From Bryobacterales bacterium (GTDB lineage: Bacteria > Acidobacteriota > Terriglobia > Bryobacterales > Bryobacteraceae), in assembly GCA_027452065.1 (NCBI GenBank), contig DAIDHC010000102.1, forward strand, positions 1 to 44,647: a stretch of 44,647 bases of DNA. Direction: 5' to 3'. The notes beneath the pieces are model-generated. The model was given only the letters and a program-made list of their open reading frames with translations, made no database searches and was not told where the DNA came from. Position 1 is the first letter of the stretch. Every line of letters starts with the position of its first letter. Positions 17,948 through 26,447 of this stretch are shown one piece after another. The position numbers were made by a program, and so were the translations under genes.

Positions 17948-20782
17948 TTACGGTCTGAGGGACGACTGAATGACTTTGGGCGTGTAAGTGATGCGGGTGC
18001 GGGCGGCGTCCAGGAACTGGAGGGTGAACTGGGCGGCCTGGCCGGGGGCGAGGGTGAGTCCGTCGGGGCCGAGAGGCAGGACGACGTAGGGCGAGCCGGG
18101 GGAAACGGCTTTGGAGGCGCCGGACTGGTTGATGAGGGAGACGCCGGAGGGAAGGCTTTCAAACAGCAGGTAGAGGGGGCCGGGCACGGGGATGCCGGTG
18201 GAATTGGCGATGGAGGCCTGCTGGACGAAGAAGCCGGTATTGCGGTTCAACACGAAGCCGGAGAGCTGGATAGCGAACTGGCCGGTAACGTCGGCGGGCG
18301 GGAGCGGGGACGCGGGATTCTGGACGACGAAGACGGCGAAGGTTTTCAGCGAGCTATTTGCCGCGGTAACTACGGCGATGCCTTGGGAGAGGATTGTGAC
18401 CAAGCCGGAAGCATTAACGGAGGCGACCTTGGGGTTACTGGAAAGATAGGCGGTTCCGGAGGCGGCGGAAGTAAGATCGGCCTGGCTGCCGCCGGCGTAA
18501 AAGCCGGTGAGGGAAAGCTGCTCGGAAGCGGTGGTGGGAGGGATATAGAAATACTGCCGCGCCAGGGCGAGGCGGGTGGGAGCAGACGGCTTTCTGACCG
18601 AGACGGTGACGGAGGCGCCGACGAGGAAGGCGGGCTGATTGTTGATTTCGGCGACGGCCATGGGGGTGATGGTGAGGGGGCCGGCGAAGCCGTCGGGGAT
18701 CTGGGTAGTGGCGGAGAACTGGCCGTTGCCGAGGCTGGTGGTTTCGACCTGGCCGATGCCGCTCATGGTGAGCAGGACGGAGCCGGCGTTGAGGCTGGCC
18801 AGCACCTGGACGTTGACTGTAATGTTAGAGCCGGCGGTGAAACGCTGGCCGGAGGCGGGCGAGGTGATGGTGACGCGGGGGTCGGGGGCGGCGTCGGGGG
18901 CGGCATCGGCGAGTTGGCCGGAACTCCGGGCGAGGGCGTCGAGGGTTCTGGCGCCTCCGGGATTCATGGGGCCGCCGATGGAGCACTGGACTGAGTAATC
19001 GGAAGCGTTGGTGGCAGGCACGCCGGTGACGGTGATGGGAGTGCCGGAGCCGTTGGAAATGGCTGGAGGAATGGCGGAATCGAAGTTGGAAGCGGGGCCG
19101 TCGAGGAGGCTATAGGCGTCCTGAGCGACCTGCGCGGAAGTGGTGACGCCGGCCACGAGGCTGAAGCCGAGCAGATTGACGCCGAAGTGGAGCAGCGAGG
19201 GGTAGTCGGGTCCGTCGGCGAGGCCGCCGTGCTGGCTGGAGGAGGCGACGATGGCGTCGTTGGGCTGAGTGGGAGTGAAGCCGGAGACTTTGTCCTGCGG
19301 GAACAGATAAATGGATTTCAGACAGGTGGTGAGGATTCGCACGAGGCAGACATTGGCGGTGAGGGCGAACTGGATGGGAGCGAGATATTGGCCGACGGGT
19401 CCGCCGTCGGAGGAGACGGTGCGGGCGGGAATCTGAGTGGATAAGCCGCCGAGGCTGGATTCGATGGCGGTGCTGTTCTCGGCGAGGTCGCAGACGGCGC
19501 CTTTGAGAATGCTGCCGAGCGGCGAAACCAGTAACTGGGTGGGCACGGGACGGGACTGGTGGAGGCCGACGAGTAAGTTGGCGAAGCTGGAGCCGTAGTG
19601 AGGCGTATCGAGGGTAATCAGGCGGCGGACGTCACCGAGGTCATAGTTAGCAGGTTGGGAGAACTGGCTGGAGCCGATATACATGCGGCTGAGGATGCCA
19701 CCCATGCTGTGGGCGATGACATCGGCCTGGACGCCGGCGTAGCCTTTGGCGCGGAACTGGGCGAGAGTATTTTGAACGAAGCCCGGGACCTGGGGAGCGT
19801 TGACGGAGAAGTTCGAGCCGGCCGTGGCGTGGTAGGAGTCGGGGTTGTAGGTGTGGAAAGCGTCCTCGGTATGAGGGAAATTGCTCCAGGCGTCGGGGCC
19901 GGACCAGAGGCCGTGGAGGAGCAGGATGGGCGGGCGGACGACGGTGATGGATTGCTGGAAGGAGGAGGTGTTGCCGTTGCCGAGGCTGGGAGTGAAGGAA
20001 AACTGGACATTGATGGAACGGCTGCTATCGGTGGATCCAAAAGAGGCGGGGGACTGATAGAAAGAGAAGGCGTAGTCGAGGCTGTTGACGCTCTGGGTTG
20101 CCGTCACCTGGTTGGCGATGTTACCGTCGTCATAGCCGTCATTAGTAACTATCTCATAACAAGCGGTGCCGGCGAGACCGGCGGCGGTACGCATGAGGAC
20201 CTGAGTTACTCCGTCGGTGGCGGCGCCGGTAACCGGAGAGCCGCAGGTGGATAAGACGTTGGGGTCGGTGGAGAGCTGGGAGCCGGCGCGGCAGGTACTG
20301 GAGGTGGGAGGATTGGCGTCGAGGAAGCCCTGGTCGAGGTTCCAGGCGGTGGTGGGAGTTTCGCTGGTGCCGTAGTCGCCGCTGAGGCTGACGATTTGAA
20401 GAGTGGTTTGGCCGACGGCGGTGCCGTAGAGAAGGAAGGCGTTGCTTTCGTTGGCGCCGGCGGGGATGGTGACGACGGGCGAGAAGGCCTGGGTGGGGTC
20501 GCCGGCGGCGGCGATGGCGGGGTTGAGCGAACTGACCTGGAAAGCCTCGTCGACCTGCGGCGGGACAAAGACGTAGACGTAGAGGGTGATGGGCTGGCCG
20601 ACGGGGACGGAGATGGAGTCGAGGATGCCGCCCTGATTGGGACATTGGGAGTTCTGATGGGAGCGGTTGAGGGAAGTGTGGGCGACGATGCGAGCCGGGG
20701 CCGCGGGGGCGGCTGAAGCGGGGATCGCACCGAGGAGAAGACTGACAAGAGCAACTGCCGACTGCGATGCCCGATTGCTCAC
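17948..20782 (-). CDS. Large secreted lipase/esterase-like protein with Ig-like C-terminal domains
   Basis: A 944-residue exported protein. Residues 1-25 are a signal peptide; 30-285 form a cysteine-containing beta-rich region; about 285-560 is an alpha/beta hydrolase with PPILLLHGLWSGPDAWSNF (oxyanion HG near 290), nucleophile elbow VIAHSMGGILSRMY (Ser about 359) and probable Asp about 509 (PNDAIVASSSQHGG) with a His at 518 or 532. The remainder holds an Ig/cadherin-like domain (DPRVTITSPASGQRFTAGSN), a bacterial Ig-like group-2 domain (NPKVASVNASGLVTILSQGI) and a last beta domain. The start is GTG at 20782, preceded by GGAGGAACC. The substrate is unknown; similarity is to triacylglycerol-lipase/PGAP1-like hydrolases. 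It precedes a PEP-CTERM gene on the same strand but has no PEP-CTERM tail itself. Confidence 0.85.
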   Translation of the reverse strand: MSNRASQSAVALVSLLLGAIPASAAPAAPARIVAHTSLNRSHQNSQCPNQGGILDSISVPVGQPITLYVYVFVPPQVDEAFQVSSLNPAIAAAGDPTQAFSPVVTIPAGANESNAFLLYGTAVGQTTLQIVSLSGDYGTSETPTTAWNLDQGFLDANPPTSSTCRAGSQLSTDPNVLSTCGSPVTGAATDGVTQVLMRTAAGLAGTACYEIVTNDGYDDGNIANQVTATQSVNSLDYAFSFYQSPASFGSTDSSRSINVQFSFTPSLGNGNTSSFQQSITVVRPPILLLHGLWSGPDAWSNFPHTEDAFHTYNPDSYHATAGSNFSVNAPQVPGFVQNTLAQFRAKGYAGVQADVIAHSMGGILSRMYIGSSQFSQPANYDLGDVRRLITLDTPHYGSSFANLLVGLHQSRPVPTQLLVSPLGSILKGAVCDLAENSTAIESSLGGLSTQIPARTVSSDGGPVGQYLAPIQFALTANVCLVRILTTCLKSIYLFPQDKVSGFTPTQPNDAIVASSSQHGGLADGPDYPSLLHFGVNLLGFSLVAGVTTSAQVAQDAYSLLDGPASNFDSAIPPAISNGSGTPITVTGVPATNASDYSVQCSIGGPMNPGGARTLDALARSSGQLADAAPDAAPDPRVTITSPASGQRFTAGSNITVNVQVLASLNAGSVLLTMSGIGQVETTSLGNGQFSATTQIPDGFAGPLTITPMAVAEINNQPAFLVGASVTVSVRKPSAPTRLALARQYFYIPPTTASEQLSLTGFYAGGSQADLTSAASGTAYLSSNPKVASVNASGLVTILSQGIAVVTAANSSLKTFAVFVVQNPASPLPPADVTGQFAIQLSGFVLNRNTGFFVQQASIANSTGIPVPGPLYLLFESLPSGVSLINQSGASKAVSPGSPYVVLPLGPDGLTLAPGQAAQFTLQFLDAARTRITYTPKVIQSSLRP

Positions 20783-20846
20783 GGTTCCTCCGAAGGCCGG
20801 GGGTCATCGAATTCAAAAGTCCCGTGACCTGCCCGGGCCGTGAGTC

Positions 20847-20852
20847 AGTATA
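20847..20852 (-). promoter_or_regulatory. Candidate -10 box for the lipase-like gene
   Basis: On the minus strand TATACT, preceded by TTG, lies about 65 bases upstream of the GTG start. A TTGTCA sits too far upstream (23-base spacer) to be a convincing -35, so only the -10 element is offered. Confidence 0.35.
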
Positions 20853-21005
20853 CAACGGGAAATGTTGCGTGGAAATGACAATCAGTACTATGGGAGCGGC
20901 GGGCGGGAGGCAGAGAGGGAGAGGCGGTGCGGCGGGAGACACTCCGGGCGTGGGTGGGCGGAGGCCGGGCGAGCGGATGCAATACGAGCGAAGCTTACGT
21001 TCCGG

Positions 21006-21039
21006 GCCCGGAGCGAAGAGATGAGTCTTCGCTCCGGGC
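21006..21039. other. Strong intergenic hairpin
   Basis: GCCCGGAGCGAAGA at 21006-21019 pairs perfectly with TCTTCGCTCCGGGC at 21026-21039 around a GATGAG loop. There is no T-run on either side, so it is not a typical intrinsic terminator. A further GAGCGAAG copy lies just upstream (20987-20994). It could be part of a small RNA or a repeat family. Confidence 0.6.
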
Positions 21040-21612
21040 GCCGAATGCCTCCATTAAAGCGATCGTCGGGAACTGCCTTGTTGGACCGGGAAAGCGTGCG
21101 GCGCGGCTTCGCAACGGCTTACCGGGGGGATAATGTCCCGTGCGCGCTACTGACGTCCGACACCGCCTGATCGTCCAACTCCACTTTAAAAGACCGCTTC
21201 ACCAAAGATTCCATGCCGGCAATGGCGACTGGCGCCGTCCTTGATCGCAATAGGGTCAAGCAGCGCCGGAACGAAACCCGGAACTGCCGATCAGGCGAAC
21301 GGCGATGCTCTCTTTCGACGGCCCCCATTGGCAGCGCGAAGCGTACCGAAGACCGCATCCCCGAGAGCGTCTACATAATGACCGATGGGCCGGCGCGCGG
21401 AAAAAACCGCGGCCGGACCCAAGGGCTTGGGAACGGATATTCCTGGCCAGGAACTATCAACGCCTGAGAGTGTAGCAGGCCGGGCCAAGGGCAGCGGGGG
21501 GAAAGAGAAAGTAAGTTGTTGGAGGGGCGGAGGATAGGGGGTCAGCGGGGTGCTGTGAACGGGATTTCCGAGGAGGGCCATAAGGCGTTTTCCCGTGCCG
21601 GCCGCAGGTGAT

Positions 21613-21628
21613 TCGATGATTTCATCGA
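21613..21628. promoter_or_regulatory. Dyad upstream of the Tad cluster
   Basis: TCGATGA and TCATCGA are perfect inverted arms separated by TT, ending about 40 bases before the tadG-like start. The size and position fit an operator for a dimeric regulator, but there is no direct evidence. Confidence 0.3.
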
Positions 21629-21669
21629 TCGAGTGCGGGTGATTTGATGGAAGCTGGGAGCATACTCGC

Positions 21670-22878
21670 ATGGCCGAAAGCGCAGCATCGCAGAACGAGA
21701 GACATGAGCGGAACTGCTCGAGGGAACCGGGCGGGCAGGGATGCGGGAGGGGCGCGGGGAGGCGGCGGCCGCGGCGGGGCGGGTTCATTCTGATCACGAT
21801 GGCGGTGTCGTCGATCGCGTTGATGGCGGCGCTGGGGCTGGCGGTGGACGTGGGGCGGATGTTTATCGCCAAGAACGAGACGCAGGCGTACTGCGACGCG
21901 GCGGCGCTGGCGGCGGCGCTGGCGCTGGACGGCACGAGCACGGGGATCACGAAGGCGATCACGGCGGCGCAGAATGTGCCGGACAAATGGAACCTGAATT
22001 CGGCCACGATCAGCAATCCGACGGTGATGTTCGGGACGTCGATCTCGGGGCCGTGGCAGGCGAACCCGGCGTCGCCGGCGAGTTACTCGTACGCGAAGGT
22101 GAGCGCGAGCGTACCGCTGAGCTTGTACTTCCTGCCGATCGTGGTGGCAGAGCGCACCACCAACATCACGGCGAGCGCGATTGCGGCGCAGGTGTCGACG
22201 AACTCGATTCCGCAGGGGCTGTCGCCGTACTCGGCGGTGAGCACGAATACGACGGGGCCGAACTTCGGGCTGGTGGTGGGGAATTCCTACGACATCCAGT
22301 GGCCGCAGTTCAACGGCTCGCGCGGGGGCTGCGGCCCGACGAACCCCATGAGATGCTTCAATACTCCGCCGTGCAGCGGCGATACGGTGGCCTCGCAGAT
22401 GGCGGTGGTGAACAACTGGGGAAGCTCGAACAACGGCTATTGGGGCAGCAACTCGAATAGCGTGATCGCGCAGGAGGTGATGAACAATATTCAGACCCAG
22501 ACGCTGAGCGTGGGAACGAACATCGATCCGGTACTGACCAACGGGAACAAGAACAGCGAGTCGATATACCTGGACGAGCGGGCAAGCGAGGACATCAACG
22601 GGACCGACAACACGGTGCCCGGATATTTCGCGGACCCGAACAACGGGCGGAGGATCATCTCGATGCCGATTGTGGACCCGACGAACCCGAGCAATACGAC
22701 GGTGCTGGGATACGGCTCGTTCCTGCTGCTGACCAACGGGCTGCCGAGCAATTACTACGCGAAGAACACGAACGGCAATTCGCCCTTCTGCGCGATTTAC
22801 GCCGGGCCGTATAACGCGGGCAGCGGTGTGGGAACGGGGGGATTGAACGGGGCGACGTACGTGAGGCTGATGCAATGA
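21670..22878 (+). CDS. TadG-like Flp pilus-assembly protein
   Basis: A 402-residue protein with a basic N-terminus (RRRPRRGGF) then one transmembrane segment (ILITMAVSSIALMAALGLAV) followed by DVGRMFIAKNETQAYCDAAALAAALALDG, the conserved start of the TadE/TadG-like family. In that family this helix acts as a prepilin-like or membrane anchor, and the rest is exported. The C-terminal part is unusual, Asn/Ser-rich and without a von Willebrand A motif. The ATG at 21670 has GGGAG 10 bases upstream. The gene overlaps the next TadE gene by ATGA. None of the Tad secretion machinery (TadA ATPase, TadB/C, RcpA, prepilin peptidase) is nearby, so the cluster is an orphan minor-pilin set. Confidence 0.82.
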   Translation: MAESAASQNERHERNCSREPGGQGCGRGAGRRRPRRGGFILITMAVSSIALMAALGLAVDVGRMFIAKNETQAYCDAAALAAALALDGTSTGITKAITAAQNVPDKWNLNSATISNPTVMFGTSISGPWQANPASPASYSYAKVSASVPLSLYFLPIVVAERTTNITASAIAAQVSTNSIPQGLSPYSAVSTNTTGPNFGLVVGNSYDIQWPQFNGSRGGCGPTNPMRCFNTPPCSGDTVASQMAVVNNWGSSNNGYWGSNSNSVIAQEVMNNIQTQTLSVGTNIDPVLTNGNKNSESIYLDERASEDINGTDNTVPGYFADPNNGRRIISMPIVDPTNPSNTTVLGYGSFLLLTNGLPSNYYAKNTNGNSPFCAIYAGPYNAGSGVGTGGLNGATYVRLMQ

Positions 22879-23342
22879 GAGAACGGCTGAAAAGTTTCGT
22901 TCGCCGGGCGCGGCGGCGAGAGGGAAACGCGGTGCTTGAGTTCGCGCTGGGATCGAGCGTGCTGATCGCGATATTCGCGGGGACGTTCCAGTTCGGCTAC
23001 ACGTTTCTCCAGTACAACAACCTGGAGAACGCGGTGGCGCGGGGGGCGCGGTATGCGTCGCTGATCCCGTACGACTCGGCGACGACGAGCCCATCGCAGG
23101 CATTCCAGTCGGCGGTGCAGAACGTGGTTCTTTACGGCAGCCCGACGGCGGGGACGTCGCCGGTGCTTCCGGGGCTGCAGGCGTCGAACGTTCAAGTGAC
23201 GGTGACGTTCACCAACGGCGTACCGAGCGCAATGACGGTGGCGATCACGGGCTATACGATCAATGCAATATTCGCGGCGACGACGCTGAGTTTGAAGCCG
23301 AGCGTGACGTTCGCCTATCAGGGGGTCTGGTCGCCGGTATGA
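22875..23342 (+). CDS. TadE-like pseudopilin (first copy)
   Basis: A 155-residue protein with a short basic leader (MRERLKSFVRRARRREGN), then AVLEFALGSSVLIAIFAGTF. The Glu five or so residues after the leader is the hallmark of TadE/TadF pseudopilins. The following YTFLQYNNLENAVARGARYA helix is also family-typical, and the remainder is a beta-rich exported domain. The start ATG overlaps the tadG stop (ATGA) and its own stop overlaps the next start in the same way, so the three genes are translationally coupled. Likely a minor pilin or envelope component. Confidence 0.85.
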   Translation: MRERLKSFVRRARRREGNAVLEFALGSSVLIAIFAGTFQFGYTFLQYNNLENAVARGARYASLIPYDSATTSPSQAFQSAVQNVVLYGSPTAGTSPVLPGLQASNVQVTVTFTNGVPSAMTVAITGYTINAIFAATTLSLKPSVTFAYQGVWSPV

Positions 23343-23791
23343 GAAAAGGCAGAGCGACAGCGAGCACGGGCCGGGGACAGGCCAGGCAGCGCGGCAGCGT
23401 GATGATCGAGACGTCGCTGATCCTGCTGGCGTTCCTCATGATGCTGATCGGCGCCTTCGACTTCGGCCAGTTCCTGTTCGTGCAGCAGGCACTGGTGGAG
23501 AGGGCGCGAGCGGCGGCGCGCTGGGGCGCGGTGAACAATCCGGCGGACGCGACCTCGATCACCAACATGGTGCTGTACAACTCGGCAACGGCGCCTTCGA
23601 ATTCCGCTCAGGGGTACATGAACCTGAGTGCTTCCAACGTCAATGTCAGCAACCCCGATGTGGGCACGAACAACTACCGGCTGATCGTGACCATATCCGG
23701 GTACAGTTACACGGTGATCTCTCCGTTGATCCACGGCACTTACACTGGAGCTCCCATCTCGGTGGCGGTTCCGCTCGGCATTTACGACTGA
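23339..23791 (+). CDS. TadE-like pseudopilin (second copy)
   Basis: A 150-residue relative of the preceding gene: basic leader, then GSVMIETSLILLAFLMMLIG with the conserved Glu, FDFGQFLFVQQALVERARAA and a C-terminal beta-rich region ending PISVAVPLGIYD. The two copies share architecture but differ clearly in sequence, so they are old paralogues with distinct roles (TadE and TadF-like) rather than a recent duplication. It is the last gene of the coupled trio. No obvious terminator follows within the 260 bases before the SYLF gene. Confidence 0.85.
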   Translation: MRKGRATASTGRGQARQRGSVMIETSLILLAFLMMLIGAFDFGQFLFVQQALVERARAAARWGAVNNPADATSITNMVLYNSATAPSNSAQGYMNLSASNVNVSNPDVGTNNYRLIVTISGYSYTVISPLIHGTYTGAPISVAVPLGIYD

Positions 23792-24053
23792 CGCATTTGC
23801 TTCGCGGTAGGGACTGGCGCCGCTGCTCCGGGTAGCACGCCGATTTTCGGGGTTCGTCCCTTTGTTTCGCCGGTTCGCGGGTCTGAACACTGCGGGCGCC
23901 AGAGTCAGGTTCCGTTCCGGCGCCGCAGCCTCGGCATCCTGGCAAACGGGCGATGGAGACTGGCCGGGGGCCGATCCGAAATATTTTAAGATCCGCGTCC
24001 CGGAATGTCTCATCATCCCGTTGAGTGACTTCGCCCCGTATTGGAATATCAAA

Positions 24054-24824
24054 ATGAAAAGATCCGTGTACATTCATGAAAACCTGCCCGGCGCCGTCGA
24101 GGGCCGGATGGAGAAGACAGGCCTGGGACGCGCGAAGGCAGCGCTGCTGTTTTTGGTCACAGGACTGGTATTGAATTTCACCGCGCAGGCCGCGTGGGCT
24201 TCCGACAAGGGAGGCGACGAAGAGACTTTCCGCAATGCCGCCACGGTGTTAACGGCAATGCTGACGAGCAAGAGCGTTCCGGCGGACGTGCTGGCAAAGG
24301 CCGATTGCGTCATCGTGCTGCCGGGCGTGAAGAAGTTCGCCTTCGGAGTGGGCGGATCGGGCGGACGTGGGCCGATGATTTGCCGGGGAGGGAAAGACTT
24401 CGGCGGACGCTGGTCGGCGCCGGCGATGTTTATCATCGGGGGGGCGAGCGCCGGTTTTCAGGTGGGGGGCTCGTCGACTGATTTCGTCCTTCTGATCATG
24501 TCGCCGGGGGCGGTGGACAAGGTGCTCGGAGGGAAGACGAAGGTGGGCAACGACATGACGGCAGCGGCGGGGCCGAGCGGCGCGACGTCGGCCGGCGCGG
24601 TGGGCGGGGCCGATATCTTGAGCTACGGGCGCGCGAAGGGGCTGTTCGCCGGCATGTCGCTGAATGGGTCGTCGCTCGAAGTGGACAGTGACGCCAACCG
24701 GCGCCTCTACGGGAAAGCGATGAGCGCGCGCGAGATCGTGATCGACAACGCGGTCAAGGCGACGCCCGGAGGCCAGCCGCTGATTTCGCTGCTCGACAGT
24801 AAAGCGCCGAAGCATAAGAAGTAA
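24054..24824 (+). CDS. Exported SYLF (Ysc84-type) lipid-binding domain protein
   Basis: A single SYLF domain follows a signal peptide. Family hallmarks are an alpha-helical segment with VPADVLAKADCVIVLPGVKK, then FAFGVGGSGGRGPMICR, WSAPAMFIIGGASAGFQVGG, the FVLLIMSPGAVDKVLGGKTK core and a final YGRAKGLFAGMSLNGSSLEV. Ysc84 domains bind phosphoinositides and actin in eukaryotes; bacterial exported copies are of unknown role. Two starts are plausible: ATG 24054 (GGAA upstream) and ATG 24108 (GAGGG upstream). The latter places the signal peptide (RAKAALLFLVTGLVLNFTAQ) right at the N-terminus and may be the real one. Frame continues upstream to 23862 without protein character. A strong terminator lies 49 bases downstream. 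Confidence 0.85.
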   Translation: MKRSVYIHENLPGAVEGRMEKTGLGRAKAALLFLVTGLVLNFTAQAAWASDKGGDEETFRNAATVLTAMLTSKSVPADVLAKADCVIVLPGVKKFAFGVGGSGGRGPMICRGGKDFGGRWSAPAMFIIGGASAGFQVGGSSTDFVLLIMSPGAVDKVLGGKTKVGNDMTAAAGPSGATSAGAVGGADILSYGRAKGLFAGMSLNGSSLEVDSDANRRLYGKAMSAREIVIDNAVKATPGGQPLISLLDSKAPKHKK

Positions 24825-24872
24825 GAATCCGGGCCGGGACGCCTGCCGCTGGTGGTTCCCGACTGCGATACG

Positions 24873-24937
24873 GAAGCCGGTTCCCCGCGAGACGATCTGT
24901 TGAGGATCAGACCGCGGGGGGCCGGCTTTTCGTTTCC
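24873..24937 (+). terminator. Intrinsic terminator after the SYLF gene
   Basis: AAGCCGG-TT-CCCCGCG (24873-24888) pairs with CGCGGGG-GG-CCGGCTT (24913-24928): 16 bp including two G-U pairs, ending in TTTTCGTTT. The 24-base loop contains its own short TCTG/CAGA stem, making a branched tip. Confidence 0.85.
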
Positions 24938-25188
24938 ATGAGGGAGTTGGAGGGAGGCGAAAGGGCCGGGGCGGGAGAGGCGTTCACAGGGGGTGGGTGG
25001 CGGGGAAGTAGTTTTGGCTTCAATGACTTCGTATCGCGCTGGGGGTGGAAGGCGGGAGTGCGTCTGGTAGCATGCAGGCGATTGATGGCTTCGGGGCGGG
25101 AGCGGGGCCCACGGTCTTGGGCTTTGGCCGCGGCGGGGCTGTTGAGGAATTGCGTGTGTGCCGGGGAGTCCCGGAGGAGGAGCGAGGA
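24938..25188. other. Purine-rich upstream region of the zinc-finger gene
   Basis: Together with the terminator this makes a 364-base gap between coding genes. The strand is very G/A-rich. Open frames through it, including an in-frame extension of the zinc-finger gene back to 25045, show no protein character. No clear promoter was found. Confidence 0.5.
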
Positions 25189-25473
25189 ATGAAGAAAATG
25201 ACAATCAGCCAGATGTTCGATATGTTGAAGCCGAAAGCGAAAATCGGCCGGCCGCCGGTGGTGCGGCAGTGCCCGCATTGCAAGAATTCGTTCAATGCGA
25301 CCGAGATGAGGACGCATCAAGGAGCTTGCAAGATGATTTACCAGCAGGCGCCGCCGTTACCGGCGCTGCCGACGGACCTGGAAAACCAGATTCTGTCCAA
25401 CGATCCGCTGGAGAGACTGCGGCAGTTGGATCAACAGGAGCAGGACCGGATTCTGCGGACGCTGGAACCCTAA
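25189..25473 (+). CDS. Small C2HC zinc-finger protein
   Basis: A 94-residue protein starting MKKMTISQMFDMLKPKAKIG. It carries one zinc finger with spacing C-x2-C-x11-H-x3-C (CPHCKNSFNATEMRTHQGAC), exactly that of the zf-C2HC_2 family, followed by a proline-rich linker and an acidic helix LRQLDQQEQDRILRTLEP. The ATG at 25189 is chosen because GGAGGAG precedes it and the zinc finger sits near the N-terminus. No signal peptide or membrane segment. C2HC fingers of this class are mostly eukaryotic; small bacterial versions have no established function, and nucleic-acid or protein binding is only a guess. It stands alone, followed by a convergent terminator. Confidence 0.75.
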   Translation: MKKMTISQMFDMLKPKAKIGRPPVVRQCPHCKNSFNATEMRTHQGACKMIYQQAPPLPALPTDLENQILSNDPLERLRQLDQQEQDRILRTLEP

Positions 25474-25487
25474 CCGGGCGGGGAAGA

Positions 25488-25520
25488 GGATCGAGGCCGG
25501 TGAGAGTCCGGCCTCGATCC
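25488..25520. terminator. Bidirectional hairpin between convergent genes
   Basis: GGATCGAGGCCGG (25488-25500) and CCGGCCTCGATCC (25508-25520) form a perfect 13-bp stem with loop TGAGAGT. It lies 14 bases past the zinc-finger stop and 36 bases past the stop of the convergent PEP-CTERM-like gene. T-runs are weak (TCTTCCCC on the minus strand). Confidence 0.65.
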
Positions 25521-25556
25521 GCCGGACGCGGACAGGGGGAGAAGGAGGGCCGGACG

Positions 25557-26243
25557 TTACAACAATTTCTTGCGGCGCGTGGTGAGGACGATGAGGCCGG
25601 CGCCGATCAGACAGAGCGTGGAGGCTTCGGGGGCGTCGGAGGCGGTGGCGACGCCATAGGAGAAATTATCGAGGCCGATGAAGGTGCCCTGGTTGAGATC
25701 GACGCTGGTGAGAGTGAAGGTGATGGTGGAGACGGGGGCGCTGGCGGTGAAGCCGAAGAAGGTTTCGGTGGGGCGGTTGGCGGTGCCGATGGTGAAGGAT
25801 TCGCCGTCATTGAGGGTGACGACAACGCTCTGGGCGTTGGGGCTGACGGTCATGAGGTCGAGGCCGACGGCGGTTGTATTGGCGGGGAGGGTGACCTGAA
25901 TTTTCGGCAGGACGGTGGCGGTGGAGCTGCCGGAGAACAGGGCGCCGCCGGGGCCGAAATTAAAATAAGGACTGCTGTAAGACGAATCGACGATGTCCAT
26001 GGAGCCGCCGGCAATGGCGTTGTAAGTGAGGCCGTCGGCGGTGTAAGTGGTGCCGACGGCGTCGTAGCCGCCGGAGGGGGCGAGGCCGTCGAAGGTGTCG
26101 GTGGTATCGACGGTGACGGCGCTGGACCAGCTTGTGAGGTCGCCGTAGGTTTGCAAAACGATTCCGGCGCGAGCCGAGCCGCAAGCCATCGCGGCGGCTG
26201 CGATCAAAGCAAAGCTCCCGTTGCGAATCTGATTGCGAAGCAT
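25557..26243 (-). CDS. PEP-CTERM-like exported protein
   Basis: A 228-residue protein with signal peptide (MLRNQIRNGSFALIAAAAMA, then CGSARA), a beta-sandwich-like body and a C-terminal APEASTLCLIGAGLIVLTTR followed by RKKLL. The tail is a PEP-CTERM signal in which the usual Pro-Glu-Pro is Pro-Glu-Ala; the helix and basic end are intact. The body (TFDGLAPSGGYDAVGTTYTA, and FFGFTASAPVSTITF with GLDNFSYG) resembles the common PEP-CTERM architecture ending in 'DNFSYG', often presumed to be carbohydrate-binding. The ATG at 26243 is preferred over an upstream GTG-type start at 26282 because it begins the signal peptide and has GGGAG upstream. Function unknown; surface location inferred. Confidence 0.8.
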   Translation of the reverse strand: MLRNQIRNGSFALIAAAAMACGSARAGIVLQTYGDLTSWSSAVTVDTTDTFDGLAPSGGYDAVGTTYTADGLTYNAIAGGSMDIVDSSYSSPYFNFGPGGALFSGSSTATVLPKIQVTLPANTTAVGLDLMTVSPNAQSVVVTLNDGESFTIGTANRPTETFFGFTASAPVSTITFTLTSVDLNQGTFIGLDNFSYGVATASDAPEASTLCLIGAGLIVLTTRRKKLL

Positions 26244-26447
26244 GTAGTTATAGATCTCCCGTTGCACTGCACCCGCGGACATGGCAGTCCGCCCCCCTTG
26301 ATGCCGGCGCCGCGGCAGAAGAATCGGAAGAAAAATAGTTGCGCGGGAGAGAAAGAATCTCCGGGATTCGCCGTAGGAATAACTACTACCGGAAGGGGCT
26401 GAGGGATACGGTTAGTGGCCGGGGACTAAGCCGGCAGGCGCGCGGGA

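Larger units (their letters stand above)
20783..21669. other. 887-bp stretch without a recognisable gene
   Basis: Lies between the divergent lipase-like gene and the Tad cluster. Short open frames exist on both strands, but none has a family resemblance, a good start site or the codon character of the neighbours. The part at about 21120-21480 looks less GC-rich than the genes around it and could be a decayed gene. It holds a 14-bp-stem hairpin at 21006-21039, a weaker inverted repeat at 21387-21420 and a dyad just before tadG. No tRNA or known riboswitch was recognised. Confidence 0.5.

Noticed and set aside
21119..21358. 79-codon minus-strand frame in the gene-free interval
   Set aside because: No recognisable domain, no good start signal and no conserved neighbour; possibly a decayed gene but not supportable.
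21387..21420. Inverted repeat around an A6 loop in the gene-free interval
   Set aside because: Arms need bulges to pair and are low-complexity G/C; likely chance.
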